A DNA stretch of 64,000 nucleotides from Pachyseris speciosa (taxonomy: Eukaryota; Cnidaria; Anthozoa; Scleractinia; Pachyseridae), in the NCBI GenBank assembly GCA_016490735.1, contig JAEMWC010000020.1, forward strand, positions 1,176,001 through 1,240,000. Direction: 5' to 3'. The notes under the pieces are model-generated. The model made no database searches. It was given only the letters and a program-made list of their open reading frames with translations, and had not been told where the DNA came from. Position 1 is the first letter of the stretch. The number at the start of each line of letters is the position of its first letter. Of the stretch, positions 46,101 through 57,100 are shown one piece after another. The translations under genes and the position numbers were made by a program.

Positions 46101-48728
46101 GGGGGGGGGGGGGGGTGGTGGTGTGGTGAGGGGTCGTGGGGTCGCGAAGCAGCAAGTCTCGCTCGTAGGCAATTTAGTGTATTTCACCTGAAATATTTCA
46201 TCGAAATACTCGAAATCAACTATGAAGGCGGTGTATTGAAAGCGTAACCACGGGAAACGTCGATCTCTCTTTCCCAGTTTCTTTTTTTCCCTTTCCGATC
46301 TTGTCTTTCCTTTCCCTTGTCCCAACCTCGTTCCCAGGATCCTCTCTCTTCCTCCCTAGAAAAAGTACCATGGTTACGGCTGGTCACATGTCTGCTAGGA
46401 AAATGATTGAAGGGAGGGGTAGGATAGTTAAAGTTTGTCTCCGCTAAGTCGAGGACCCACCCCCTGTGTGGATTTTATTTGTACACATGGACATATGGCC
46501 AGCCGCAACCAGGGTACTTTCCCAAGGGGAGAAGTGAGGAGTAAGAAAGTTAAAGTTTGTCTCCACTAAGTCGAGGACCCACCCTCTGTGCGGATTTTAT
46601 CTGTACACATGGATAGGTGGCAGCCGCAACCAGGGTACTTTCCCGAGGGAAGAAGACAGAGGGCCTGGGAAGGAGTTGGTTCCACTTTCGTGTTCGCCAA
46701 AGAGGACACGTCTATTTACAAATGCCCCTCAATCATTTTAAAAGGCATTGATTTACATCATTCTGTTGTTTCTTCCCTGCAGATGTGTCCTGAAGTATTT
46801 AAGTCCAGAAAACTAATATGCAATGGTACACTAAGAAACAAACACGGAACGGTGAGTTTCTTTGAACAACCAAGCTTCCACATAAAACTTTAAGCCGCGT
46901 AAATGAACAGTTCGGAGCTATAGTAAGTAAAAGGGGCTCATATGGACGGGCGGCAACGCACTAAGCTTATTTAGTGAGTCTTCTTTTCTGTCCAATAGAA
47001 ACTACAAGTGTTCTTGTCCGAGGCGGTGTTCCTTCTTACCCGTCCGGCCACAAGACAGAATAGGGCAAGTTATCAAGTCTTTATGCAGGTACGGAGAAAG
47101 TTTCATCGATATCAATGTTTCATCGATATCAATGTCATGTCAATGGTTTTATTTTGCTTTCCCTTACCTCCTCGCTGAATCGCGCTTTACACGCGCGACG
47201 CGCGTGTGGGTTACTCGCGTGTCCCACTCGCTTTGTTTATGATTAAATGAGTGCACATTCTCTATTTGTCTAACTATGTTTTCACGAGTCTCTCGTTGAC
47301 TCGATTCCACACCTGTTTCCTTCGGTTAACAAGCTCCGCCTGTGTAAACCCCTTTACGCCATCCACAACAAGCTGTCTAGCTAGGACTGTTGTCTGATGG
47401 AACTCTGTAATGTATGGCGTAGTGTTCAGTTCTTGTGAAACCTTGTTAGTTGTCAATAACCAGTTGGAGTATTACTCAGATAAGCTGCGAATTAACGTTA
47501 GATGCGTTGTTTAGCCTGTATAGCCGTAATTTGGGGCGCGTGGTGGAGCGACAGTCTTGTGAGAGAACGCGCGTGTGTCTTCCCTCGCGCGGAGTGACAG
47601 TCGCGCGCGCCCTTCCGACAAGCTCCACGCCATGTCGATCCCGATACTCACCCCATGTTCACTCCAGCCCCTGTTACGCCGGCTACGGTTATGAGAACAA
47701 GAGCCGTTTAGAGAAACGGTGAACGTTTGAACGCAATTCCGAACTTTGCAACCCGGACCAGAAAGGGGCTGGGGCGAGCGCCTAATTTTCTGCAAGGTCA
47801 ATAAGCATTTCTCAGTCATCGGTCCGAATTTCAGAACTCTGTCTCGTTGGAAAGTTTCTTCGTGACAATATTGGCGACTGCCACAGAGTAGTTTACTTCG
47901 TGGTTTCCGTTTACTTACGCCGTCTCTGATACGGTTTGCAATTTGATCACCAAGATCCTCGTGTTAATTTTGCCCTTTGTTTTCTCCTCAGCCAATCCCA
48001 GTCGATAGGCTGTTGGTTGAAGATATCCCGGATGGTGACGTCAGAATGGGTGGTTCATTCAAGACCGCCATCTCAAGACTTGCTTCAGGTGAGTCACGAG
48101 TAAGCTTGGAAGTGAGTTGATAACAGGAGCCGATAACTAGGAGCGTATAACTCCCAAACTAAATAATGTCACGGCATTTTTACAGACCGATCTATTTTTA
48201 AACAATCTTTTCCCGCGACCAAGGGCGACGAGGACGGCAACGGCCACGAGAGCGCCACAAAACAATAGTTTTAATGAGCGAAGCATAAAGGCTCTGCACG
48301 TGCAGATTCTTGTGGCACGTGCAGCGACTTGTGATTCTGCGGGAATCTGATATTGGCGGGAAATTCAATCTAAAAATAAATTGGTCTGTGAAAACGCCGT
48401 GACAGGAATATAGGACAGTTGTACGCTCCTAGTGATGGGCTCCTGCGTTAATAAGTAACTTTTCCAAGGGATCTCTTCTACAACCTCGCTCCTTGGATCC
48501 TCTACTTTCCAACTTCAGGGAGCGGGAAAGAGAGGACCCTGGAAATGTGGCTGCTAACTATGTGTCAAGAGGCGCGAGAATTTTGAATTAATATACATTC
48601 CGTTTATTCGCGCAGCTAAACACGTGTTTAGAGTATCCAGCACTGACCCTGAAGGTGGCCATGCACATACACTTCAAGCGCCCAACGATGAGGAGAAAAA
48701 CAGTGGCTCAACGCCCTACGAAGCGTGA
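29830..48728 (+). CDS. NET1/ARHGEF3-type Rho guanine nucleotide exchange factor
   Basis: The protein exchanges GDP for GTP on RhoA-type GTPases through a DH domain, with a PH domain behind it. I assembled 21 coding exons by GT-AG sites and phase: 29830-29922, 30029-30079, 31914-31976, 34067-34150, 34261-34353, 34707-34766, 34855-34953, 37047-37118, 39467-39529, 40134-40230, 40490-40566, 41614-41721, 44161-44212, 45101-45159, 45437-45478, 45844-45900, 46017-46061, 46783-46851, 46999-47088, 47992-48088, 48616-48728. Together they give 527 codons in one frame, close to ARHGEF3. Family-specific strings include SPFSRKLDLWSFLD, SPRSRLVKYPLMLR and GDVRMGGSFK. The exon at 34707 could be optional, since skipping it keeps frame. 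As written, the last exon leaves the conserved frame after an A5 run. A polyadenylation hexamer AATAAA stands at 49,311. Any 5' untranslated exon is undefined. Confidence 0.93.
30640..31010. mobile_element. TTAA MITE, copy 1 (intron of exchange factor)
   Basis: The ends AGGACTACTGTCACC and, inverted, AGGGGCACTGTCAAGC are flanked by TTAA at 30,636-30,639 and 31,011-31,014. It is closely similar along its whole length to 32,227-32,608. Confidence 0.85.
32227..32608. mobile_element. TTAA MITE, copy 2 (same intron region)
   Basis: Same family and orientation as the copy at 30,640. Ends AGGAGCACTGTCACC and GTGACACTGCCC, TTAA at 32,223-32,226 and 32,609-32,612. A partial third copy lies inverted at about 52,130-52,290. 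Confidence 0.85.
32673..32830. repeat. Short foldback
   Basis: Words tttgtttgtcctcccaaatt and, inverted, aatttgggaggacaaacaaa bracket a centre with ttctcacttgggacc / agtcccaagagaa. Intronic, no coding content. Confidence 0.75.
37950..38034. repeat. Perfect short palindrome
   Basis: The sequence reads aatgatcctcgcagttgtg, then gcaatttatgcaattgcat, then its mirror back to cttcatt: about 42-bp arms with no spacer. It sits in an intron of the exchange factor. It probably comes from a widespread cnidarian repeat, which is inferred. Confidence 0.8.
38642..38673 (-). ncRNA. Hammerhead ribozyme core, left arm
   Basis: Mirror copy of the right-arm motif: the minus strand reads CTGATGAAGACCAGCAG, TATAGCGGTC, GAAAC. 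Same core, one substitution in the stem II loop. Confidence 0.65.
38862..38893 (+). ncRNA. Hammerhead ribozyme core, right arm
   Basis: CTGATGA, stem II with GACC...GGTC around AGCAGAATAGC, then GAAAC. This is a full match to the conserved hammerhead core. It is followed by gtcgcgatcc and a downstream tcgtgagac that may complete stem III. Confidence 0.65.
39467..46061 (+). CDS. Exchange factor, DH (RhoGEF) domain exons
   Basis: Exons 9-17 encode the DH domain. It opens AIYEVCSGEENVVSDLKMIK (conserved region 1), continues EYEFSKIFGCLEVLLALHRD and ends with the SRLVKYPLMLRSIQKY helix that contacts the GTPase, then HDIIEEVDRKTGEAK. All splice phases agree across nine exons, with G-AT and G-AC splits restoring Asp at two junctions. 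Length and motif order are normal for the family. Confidence 0.93.
40690..41215. repeat. (CTGA/CTGG)n tetranucleotide satellite
   Basis: Long arrays of gactgactggctggctgact at about 40,760-41,020, with a second block at 41,160-41,205 after a 140-bp interruption of unrelated sequence. It lies in an intron between DH exons. Confidence 0.95.
41330..41430 (-). repeat. Dispersed repeat shared with 22.6-22.7 kb
   Basis: On the minus strand it reads as CWFLWRGENW / ARRKTSRSRAENQQ, matching the similar stretch at 22,610-22,740 nearly word for word. It is an old dispersed element fragment rather than a gene. Confidence 0.65.
42939..43555. mobile_element. TA-flanked MITE with nested SINE-like insert
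   Basis: Ends CAGTAAACACCCGCATATA and, inverted, CAGTAAACACCCGCATATT, flanked by TA (42,937 and 43,556). TA plus a CAG start suggests Tc1/mariner/pogo type. About 43,150-43,410 looks inserted: it ends gtaaaccgcatgtgcggtat and then repeated ccattaccat units, resembling a SINE 3' end. An open frame across that insert (43,135-43,335) is not a gene. Confidence 0.65.
43560..44160. other. Intronic DNA, nothing recognised
   Basis: Intron between two DH exons of the exchange factor. No repeat or exon was identified. Confidence 0.4.
46095..46115. repeat. Poly-G tract, 21 bases
   Basis: An uninterrupted run of 21 G follows aatt and is followed by tggtggtgtgg, shortly after the donor of the exon ending at 46,061. 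Length is likely uncertain in any assembly. Confidence 0.9.
46430..46660. repeat. Tandem duplication, two units of about 120 bp
   Basis: Both units carry gttaaagtttgtctcc, taagtcgaggacccaccc, ttgtacacatgga or ctgtacacatgga, and cagccgcaaccagggtactt. It lies in the intron before the first PH exon. Confidence 0.8.
46783..48728 (+). CDS. Exchange factor, PH domain exons and terminal exon
   Basis: Exons 18-21 encode KLICNGTLRNKHGTKLQVFL, AVFLLTRPATRQNRASYQVF, PIPVDRLLVEDIPDGDVRMG and FRVSSTDPEGG. After HTLQAPNDEEK the current frame gives NSGSTPYEA and stop (TGA at 48,726). With one more A in the A5 run at 48,696-48,700 the frame would read KKQWLNALRSVIP and end at a TGA near 48,760. That version restores the invariant Trp of the PH C-terminal helix. 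This is either a sequencing error or a recent mutation. Confidence 0.9.
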
Positions 48729-50418
48729 TACCACGCGCGGAAAATTTCAAGTCGTACCTTTGATGTCACGCAATCGTCCCCAACTTAACGCAATAGCTCG
48801 GGAGGGCTCGATCTCTGCGTATAGCTCACTACTCACAGAACATCTATATATACACAGAAGGACTTCACGGACTTTCCGCGGAAGTTTGCCTGTTTGGCGC
48901 AGTGTCCTCCTGGAATCGATATTTCCATCACCGAGAATTTTCTGAGCCCACGTTTTTTTCGGGCAGAGACGTTGCTTAGCAGTGTGGCATCGCTTTTGTT
49001 GCCCTGGGAGTTTGGAGTGAAGTGAACTCTTCCCTTGTGGACTTCCCCATATCCTGGTGAATATTATATGTATTAGACTTTGTGTCGCGTGAAAAAAGAA
49101 TTCTTGATAGTCTCATGATGCAGACACCTGGGTGTTTTGCGGGTGTTTCGCTCACATTTCACGTTGTATCAAAACACGCAAGAGCTCCTTAGCTTGGAGA
49201 GAGGGGGACTGGGGCGAATGAGCGTCATTGACTACTACGACTGGAGACTGTTAATGACTTTCTCTGACTTGTCAGTTTGGTCTTGTGAGTTGTCCATTTA
49301 GAGAAAATCAAATAAACCATCATCTCCAAGAATCGCTCGCAATTTGTAACCAGAAGGCTATCACGATGCAGTGGTAATACCATTTCTTGAAACAACCAAA
49401 GTACAGACTCAACAAAACCTGTTCGCATACAACGTGAACGCCATTTACAGCCCATTTACTAAAAGAAAGTCTCTTGGGAAAGTACACTTCGAGTTCACCA
49501 TTCTCCTCAACCGTTATTAAGGCGCGGATGGCAAAGACGTTTGAATACTTACATGTTTACATTCGCGTCAAAAGGACTCTTTAGGATTTCCTTCCAATTT
49601 GTAACAAACTGTACATTATATTTGTATATTACTTGTAATATTGACTGTATTATACTGTTTCTTCTGCCGACTGTAGGGAAAACGAAACCACTGTTGCTTT
49701 ATTTAGAATTATTAAATTCCTATGGGAGGAAAAGAGAAACCTAGAAAACAGGCAGATTAAAGCAAAACTAGATTATCTTTAAAAAGCGCGGGAAAAGACA
49801 CTTGATTTGTACAAGCTTGCTCCTGATTGGCTGTTCTCATTGAAGTGTTTTGATTGGTTCCGTAATTTCGTGCATGACCTTGGACAGAGGTCTTGGCCAA
49901 CGCAGAACGTATGCAGACTCAAATTTTCACTAAAGTCAGAGAGAAATCACACTAGTATATAATTTAAAGCTTCTAGTAGACTGTTAAACGGTCCCTTGTT
50001 AACCAAAACGAGAAAAACAAGAAAAAGTTCTGCAGCCCTATTTCGAAGAATTTGCTTTAGAAGAAAGCCTCTGAGAAAATATTTTTGGTAGGGAAATATT
50101 CTATTTGAATTGTATCAGCAATAACAATTGCATTTATTATTAATTATAGTAATTTCAGAGTGATAGTTTAAGAAATATATAAATATTAAATACCCGTCTT
50201 TGTATAACTTTCAATTATAAGAACATCTAGGGATCTGAATTAACATTACATGTAAGATCTTCAAGGCGAATCGCATCGATGCTACATTAGTACATATATT
50301 GAAACGAGAACTTGTTAATTGTAACTGCTGGGAATTTTATTTTTTACGCTACAACTGTACATAGATATAATTTTCTGTTTATACTTCTGCGAGCTCCAGT
50401 CTTATTTGTAGTGGTAAC
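48729..50418. other. Probable 3' UTR and downstream DNA of the exchange factor
   Basis: AATAAA at 49,311-49,316 is a candidate polyadenylation signal. No further gene is visible before the hAT-type MITE. Confidence 0.4.
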
Positions 50419-50766
50419 TAGGGCTGCAACGATACATTTTCTCACGATACGATACATATTTCGATACAGGTGCCATGATGCGATTCACAGTTGCACAACG
50501 CATACTTATGTGTGTCCGCCATCTTGAATAATACGTAACACGCGAGTGCGATTAAAAAAGGATGGATTTTGCTTCTTCATTTGTTTAATAAATCGCTATA
50601 CAGTGGCTAAAATGCAGAACTTGGGTAAGAACTCATTAAAGACAATTTTTTATTGTTTATATAGAACATTTTATTGTATTTTAATACTGCGACATTCTGT
50701 TCAAATATCGGAATTCGTATCGTGACAAGAAATATCGCTTTGCACCCGTGTATCGTTACTTCTCTG
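50419..50766. mobile_element. hAT-type MITE with 8-bp TSD
   Basis: The left end TAGGGCTGCAACGATAC and the inverted right end CAGAGAAGTAACGATAC share the inner half. GTGGTAAC flanks both sides exactly (50,411-50,418 and 50,767-50,774). An 8-bp duplication and a GGGCTGCAACGAT tip are characteristic of hAT elements. Confidence 0.88.
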
Positions 50767-51261
50767 GTGGTAACAAATTACCCAAATGGCTTTACAGTGT
50801 AAGTTTTGCCCAGGTTTGATTTTAGCCTTTGCACGCAGGCTAGTTTGATTTTTATTTTGCAAAGTGTACTAAGTAATTGCCGGGTAAGCGAAAATTAAAC
50901 CTGCGAAATTTAATACCCCTATATGTTGAATTGCAAACTCTGTCGTTTTCTTAAGCTTTTAGTGACCAGTGTATGGGGACCAGTTCAGAGGCTTTACTTC
51001 TAATGCGCTCAGAAGTGTACAGTGAACAGTTTTTCCCACTTCCGACAGGCAAGTCAAACTATAACCTATGGCAAATGAAATACACAGCACTGAACTGTGA
51101 AGAGAGCTTGGCTTATTGACTATCCCGAAAATTATCCATCTGCCAATTTCGACTGATTTGGGAATTTCATAGTCGACAAAATTTGAAGCCATTTGGGTAA
51201 ATATCGACACGCGTGGGCCATTTTCGTGTGTGCTCGCGCGTTGTCCTCGCTCGAGACAACA

Positions 51262-51491
51262 CTGGCTAAACCAGGCAATTGCAACAATGTTGTGGCAACA
51301 ATTTGAGCTCGTGCATGTTTCCAGGATGTTTCCCCGTTTAGCCACCCGAGGAAACATTGTTGAGGGAGTTCAGAAACAATTTTGTTGCCGAAACAATGTT
51401 TCCAGGGGTGGCTAAACAGGGAAACATCCTGGAAACGTGCGCGAGCTCAAATTGTTACCGCAACATTGTTGCAATTGCCTCGTTTAGCCAG
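51262..51491. repeat. Foldback rich in gtttagcca and caattgttgc words
   Basis: Ends ctggctaaaccaggcaattg and, inverted, ctggctaaacgaggcaattg. The interior repeats ggaaacatcctggaaac, caacaatg and gtggctaaac on both strands. Its grammar resembles the gtttggccgg foldback at 4022-4391, but the sequence is different. Confidence 0.8.
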
Positions 51492-51494
51492 AGC

Positions 51495-52365
51495 TTAAAA
51501 ATAAAACTATCTCTAATAAGCAAGTATCATAGCCTTTACAATTTGCCTTTCGACAATTCTCATTGTCGACTGTAAGGACCTCAAAAAGTACAGTGACATC
51601 ACTTTTTAAGATAAATTTTCTATTCCTTGACAGGCTTAAAAAAAATTAAACGTGGAAATATATTGAATTTTCATTTTGTCAGCTTAATTTTTTAACTGAG
51701 AACTGGAAGGGGTTCCCTGCTAGCACAGGCCTCTTTTCCTTGTATTCAGCGCGCACGCTGAAAAACGACAACTAACTGACGAAAAGTGGCCTCTGCCAGC
51801 AGGGAAAGGAAGGGGGAACATCACATCAATCTGGGATAAAGGTAAGAAAAATATATTTAATCGATTACGACAAACGCGAAGTTGCGATGTACTCAGGGGA
51901 AGCTTCGCTTTCAAAATTTGACGTCTCCTTGTCCGGAAACTACAAACAGTCCCTGCATGAGGAGACTTGTCAACTGACGAATGACAAGTTTTCCTAAACA
52001 AATCTGTGACGTTTCTATGTTAACCGCTTGCAAGGTTTTTCCTAAAAATCTCGCCAGTTTTGAAAAACGAAGAAGACATCTTAGCACAGGAGGTTGTGTT
52101 GCAGTCATCAAGGTACATTTTTCAAGAACGCTTGAAAAAATCACCAAAAAAATTATTGTGGTTAGCTCTCCCTGCTAAAATTTCATTGGAATTCATTTTG
52201 CTGATTCTGTAGGAGCATTTTTTGCACCGGCGATAACGGGTAAAATGCAGTAATTTTGGCAGAATTGAACAAAAAAACAGCATAAATATATTTTCTTTGA
52301 CCATTTACTCGCGAATTCCAAGTGAAAAAAAAAATCGTCGGCATATCTTGACGTATATACGATAA
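51495..52365. other. Non-coding DNA with a partial TTAA MITE copy
   Basis: About 52,130-52,290 is the inverted, truncated third copy of the TTAA MITE found at 30,640 and 32,227 (aaaaaatcaccaaaaaaatt, ttggaattcattttgctgat). The rest holds no recognised gene. Confidence 0.6.
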
Positions 52366-52503
52366 AGGCTGGTTCACACTGGCGACATAGCGACATAAAA
52401 AGGACGTTAACTGCAGACACAATGACATATTAGTAACATAACAGCATAAGGATAAAACTGATCTTTTCCTTGCGTCATTATGTTGATAGTGTGAACCAGG
52501 CTT
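52366..52503. mobile_element. Small MITE
   Basis: Left end AGGCTGGTTCACACT, right end inverted AAGCCTGGTTCACACTAT. A related half-copy continues to about 52,595 (gcaccaggctt). Confidence 0.6.
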
Positions 52504-53420
52504 TTCATAGCAGCATAACAGCATGAACACCAACGACATATAAAGGATAAAGCCGAAGTTTTCCTTATGTCACAGTTGTGTAGTGCACCAGGCTTAAATT
52601 AGGCTTAAATAGCCAACTAACTATGGCCTTTGTCAAGACGTGGCTGTCTCTATCGTTTTACTCGTCAGCGCAGCCCATTTTTTTCTCAACTTTTTGGAAG
52701 GATAGCGGGAGTGGAAAATGCGATTTGTACGCAGCAGGGCAAGTTAGATCAAGCAAGTTATTATTAATGCAACCATTATTACTATTTTGCTGTGACACAA
52801 GTTGAATGGAGAGCGTGTATATGAAGTTACTGAGCAAGTTTATGGCTAAGTTTTTTATATTTGTAGAACGCGTTTGTTAGTTTAGTTTACAAATGGGGCG
52901 TGTATTCCCCGATGGATTACAATACTAATTACACAGGGAATTCCCGACAAGTACTTGTTTGACAAGTTTTATAAATGAGCAGGAGTGTTTTGCCAAGTTT
53001 TAATCAGGTATTTTTGGATACTAAAAACATTATTTACGAAATTATTTCACGGCTTCAAAAGCTTTACTGTACACTACCCATTCTTACACAAATATTTACA
53101 TTTTGGGTTATTTTGGCCTAGAAAATCCGACGTAAAATTTAGCCGTGTCTATATTTACATGTAACATTTGTTTTCCCACGTTGTCGTAAGCCGCTCAAAA
53201 ATACCCCTGTACTATGAGGCACCCCGGGGTACTCCCTTTAATACAGGTGAGGCTCCGCCCAAAAGAGGTACCTTTTTCAGTATTCAGGAATACAAAATGC
53301 TAGGATTTCACGAGTTGAAGTATGTGAAAAGGTAGGAAATCTGACATTTAGGTATTTAAAAGGGCCTTTGATGAAAATATTTCGAACAGGTCTACACACC
53401 TTATTTCAATGGAAGTTTTA

Positions 53421-53793
53421 CGAAGCTCGATTATCCGGACTCGTTGGGACTGAGCTGAAGAGCCCGGATAATGGAAAATATGAATATTAATGAGCCAAAA
53501 TAAAACTGAATGATTGAACAAATGGAACGTGAAATTTCACTTGGTAACAAAGAACATGTGAGCAAATCAGAGCTCAGTGAAATGTATTGCATTCGGCCTA
53601 TGAGCTCAAAACGCATACAGATTTGTGTCTTGAAGCGAAACAAATTCAGTTTGAACAGGAGTTTCATTACTTAACTGAAGGGATATAAGTTTTACTACCG
53701 ATCTTAAACATGGCTAATTAATAGTAATGTAAAACTGGGACCAGCTAAGCAAGTCCGGATAATCGAGAAATCCGGATAATCGAGGTTCGACTG
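53421..53793. mobile_element. pogo/Tigger-like MITE
   Basis: Right end inverted reads CAGTCGAACCTCGATTATCC; left end reads CGAAGCTCGATTATCCGGAC. TA flanks both ends (53,419-53,420 and 53,794-53,795). A TIR with CTCGATTATCCGGA plus TA fits pogo-type elements. Confidence 0.75.
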
Positions 53794-54184
53794 TACCTTT
53801 TCTGTTAAACATGGTATATAAAAGTGTAAGGGGTTGGTCCGTGGGGTAGAGCCTCCCTGTATAAAACTTTGTTGAGTACTTCCCCAGGGGAAGCGTCATC
53901 CCGAAACGGTTTACAAAATATAATGCTGTTGCTGCTTTCAAACCTTCTACTTTTGCTATCCAAACAAAACTAAGAAATCTTCATCTTGAAAATATCATTG
54001 ACTCTCCTTATTACCAAGATTTAGGAAACTGTCCATTTTTTTTTCATAAATTTGTACCAAGATAGTAGCTGAGAATACTGAGTGGCCTTTGTAAGGGTGT
54101 CTCTCATTGGGACATCTTTTTAGTCCATGACAGCTTTTCTCCTTTTGTTCTCTAACAAACAGCTTGTGTTTTTAGCACCTGTCT

Positions 54185-57100
54185 TTAGAAAATATAATGA
54201 TCTACAGACTTCTGATGATAGTAGTTGAGGTAATCCTTCAGTCGTTTAGGGAGGGGTAGGAGGGGAATACTGTCCGCTGGGGGTCGTGGTAGTTTCTGTC
54301 GGATGAGAAGGCGGCAACATTGAAGTAGTTTGGGTGGAGTTTCTGAAAAATGTACATAATTATTTTGATATAATTTATAACTCAGCTCTGAAATCCAGAG
54401 ACAAGACGAGTTCAAATTTTTATTTTTATTGTCTTTAACTAAGTAAAAAGTGAAGTGAATTGGATTGGAAAGAAGAAAAGAGAAAGAAAAAGAGAAAAGG
54501 GGAGGTCTGAGAGGAGAGGAGAGAAGTAAGTTATATAACATTGTCTCGCATTTCCTATGAGGGAAAGAACAAATACAGTACTGTCACAAACAAGGTTCAA
54601 AACAAGGTGTTGCTTTGAGGTGCTTTCATCAAAAAAGGGGAAGATAGTACTTCTGAAACAGGGCAATAAAATCCACACATTTTAGTTAAAATAGGGTTTG
54701 AATTTCAATCTTGGGTGCTCTCACCCCTCTGCATAGTCTCCGACACAGCCACTGACAACGAACACACGTTGCTTGACAATGTAGCAAAAGGATGCATGAC
54801 AGGATATGCGACTCCTTGTATGTGATTTTACACACTTACCAGCTTGAGTCAGAAGCATTTTTCTGCATGCAGCATCTGTAGCTAAATCTGAAGGTCTCTT
54901 ACTCTGTGAGTTTCTCTGGTAAAGATTTGCTCCATAATCAAGGAGGATTGAGGCACACTCCTCATAACCGCAGAGGGCTGCTGTGTGTAAGGGTGCTTGG
55001 TGGCGCTTGATTGCATTAGGATTAGCTCCAAAATGGAGCAAGCTTTGCACACATTCCACATATCCTCGGAGACAAGCAATATGCAAAGCAGTTCCAAATT
55101 GATTCTCTGATATCTCCAGATCTGCGCCAACTTGCATTAGCATCTCAAGGCAGTGAAGATGTCCATTCAAGGCTGCCTCATGAAGGGGTGGAAAGGTGAC
55201 TGTCAAAGTAGGATTCACTTCTGCTCCAGCCTCTATCAGAAGACGCACACACTGTATTGATCCTTTGGAGCAAGCAAAGCACAATGGTGTACTGCCATCT
55301 ATGTTGCGTGAATTTGTCTGTGAAAATACATCAAGAAAATGTACATCTGTTATGCAATTTTCCTTTTAAATAGTTGAGGAGTACAGCACACAAACTAGTT
55401 TAAAAGGGCTCTTAAGACCTATCTTTGTAATTAGAAGGCCATAGGCTTGACTCCAGATGTGAAAACTCACATTTTCCTTTTTCAAGTATGTCTGTGTCAC
55501 TGCATGCATGCTAGTAGCCCCTGAAACGTAGACCTTGGGATACCTACTCTGTACATTTTGCCAAGGGGTAATTTGCCTCCAAGACTCTCCACCAACCATG
55601 TTACACTATATTTTTTCAAACCCTGTTGTAGACTAGTCTCTATGACTTTCCAAAGCATCTATGACTATCCCAGTTTATATAGGCTCTTTCACTTCCTATT
55701 CACTGGGTTCGATTCCGATTACAGACCAAATTTTTCACATGCTGATCTGTTTCCTATATTTGTAAATCAAAACTCTTTGATTTGCATATCTTCTTGCAGA
55801 CTATACTGCTTGCAAATGATACATACATACACAGTGGGACATGTCATTCGTCTGTCATTATCGACGATGACCAAGAACATCATGTGGTAGAGGGATTAGG
55901 TGCAGTTTTCTGGCTGTGGCTGATCAATCCAATAAGGGCACGGAAGGCTCAGCCACATTCCGGACACATTCCCGCATACCCATGTACAGCTGTACTTTGC
56001 ATGTACATATGGGTTGGAGTACCAAATATTTGTGGGGCGGAGGTGCTATGTTTACAGAAACTCGTACCTCAGCTCCTTCAGATATCAAAATGGCTGCAGC
56101 TTCTGGATGACCACCCAAGCATGCTTCATGTAATGGTGTCATGAGGTCGACTGTTCCACCATTCACATGGGCACCATAAGATAACAGTAACTTTATCACA
56201 TCAACATCACCTGTCGTTGCTGCAATATGGAGGGCAGTTTGGTGGTTTCTTGGATTCGCAAAGTTAACAGAGACTTCTGGACTTGCAAGCAAGCTTTTTA
56301 TGTGAGCCAGTGGATGTCTATTCTCACTTACTGTTTGTAAAAGGACCTCATTCAGGTCCATCATGTAGCACTGCTATAAAACAGATGGAACGTTGGTACA
56401 AACTTTGTGTAACATAATTTTTCAGGAAATTTGAATTTGACTTTAAAATATGCAATACAGACTGGGGTGGGGTGGGGTGGGGACTTGTTACACCGTATGA
56501 CTTCCAAAGAGAGGGGGTGGGTGGGGGTGTAAGCGGACACTTTTTAATAATATGTTCTATATGAAGTAAATTTGGATATATTTTGAATGATTTTGAATAT
56601 ATTTTGATTTTAATTAAATTACTGTAAATAAGTTTTCTTTTCTGTTAATATTGTGACTGAAAAGCCCTTTTGAAGAGAGTCTCAATAAAGTATGTACGTA
56701 TGTATGTGTACTCATTAGAAAGGAGGAAAGGAGTTATTAGAGACAAAGGAGTCAATAATAATAATAATGATGATGATGATGATGATGATGATGTGATGAT
56801 GAAGGTAATAACATCAGGATTTGAAGAGGGAAATTCGAAGAATGGCGGGTATGAAAAATGTGGATGTAAGGCCCTTGGAAGTGTTACAAAGAAACTTAAA
56901 CAGTGGATCAAAAAACTGGGGATTAAGGTTAGAATTGGACTGTTACAGAAACTATGCTATTAGGAATGGCCAGGATCTTAAGGGAAAAACTGAGGTCACA
57001 TGACCGGTACGTTTGATACCAAATACTAAAAGCAGCGGCCAAGATTAGCTCAGGCTTAGAATGAGGATTTTATGGCTTTGGCTTTAGGATTGAAGATCTC

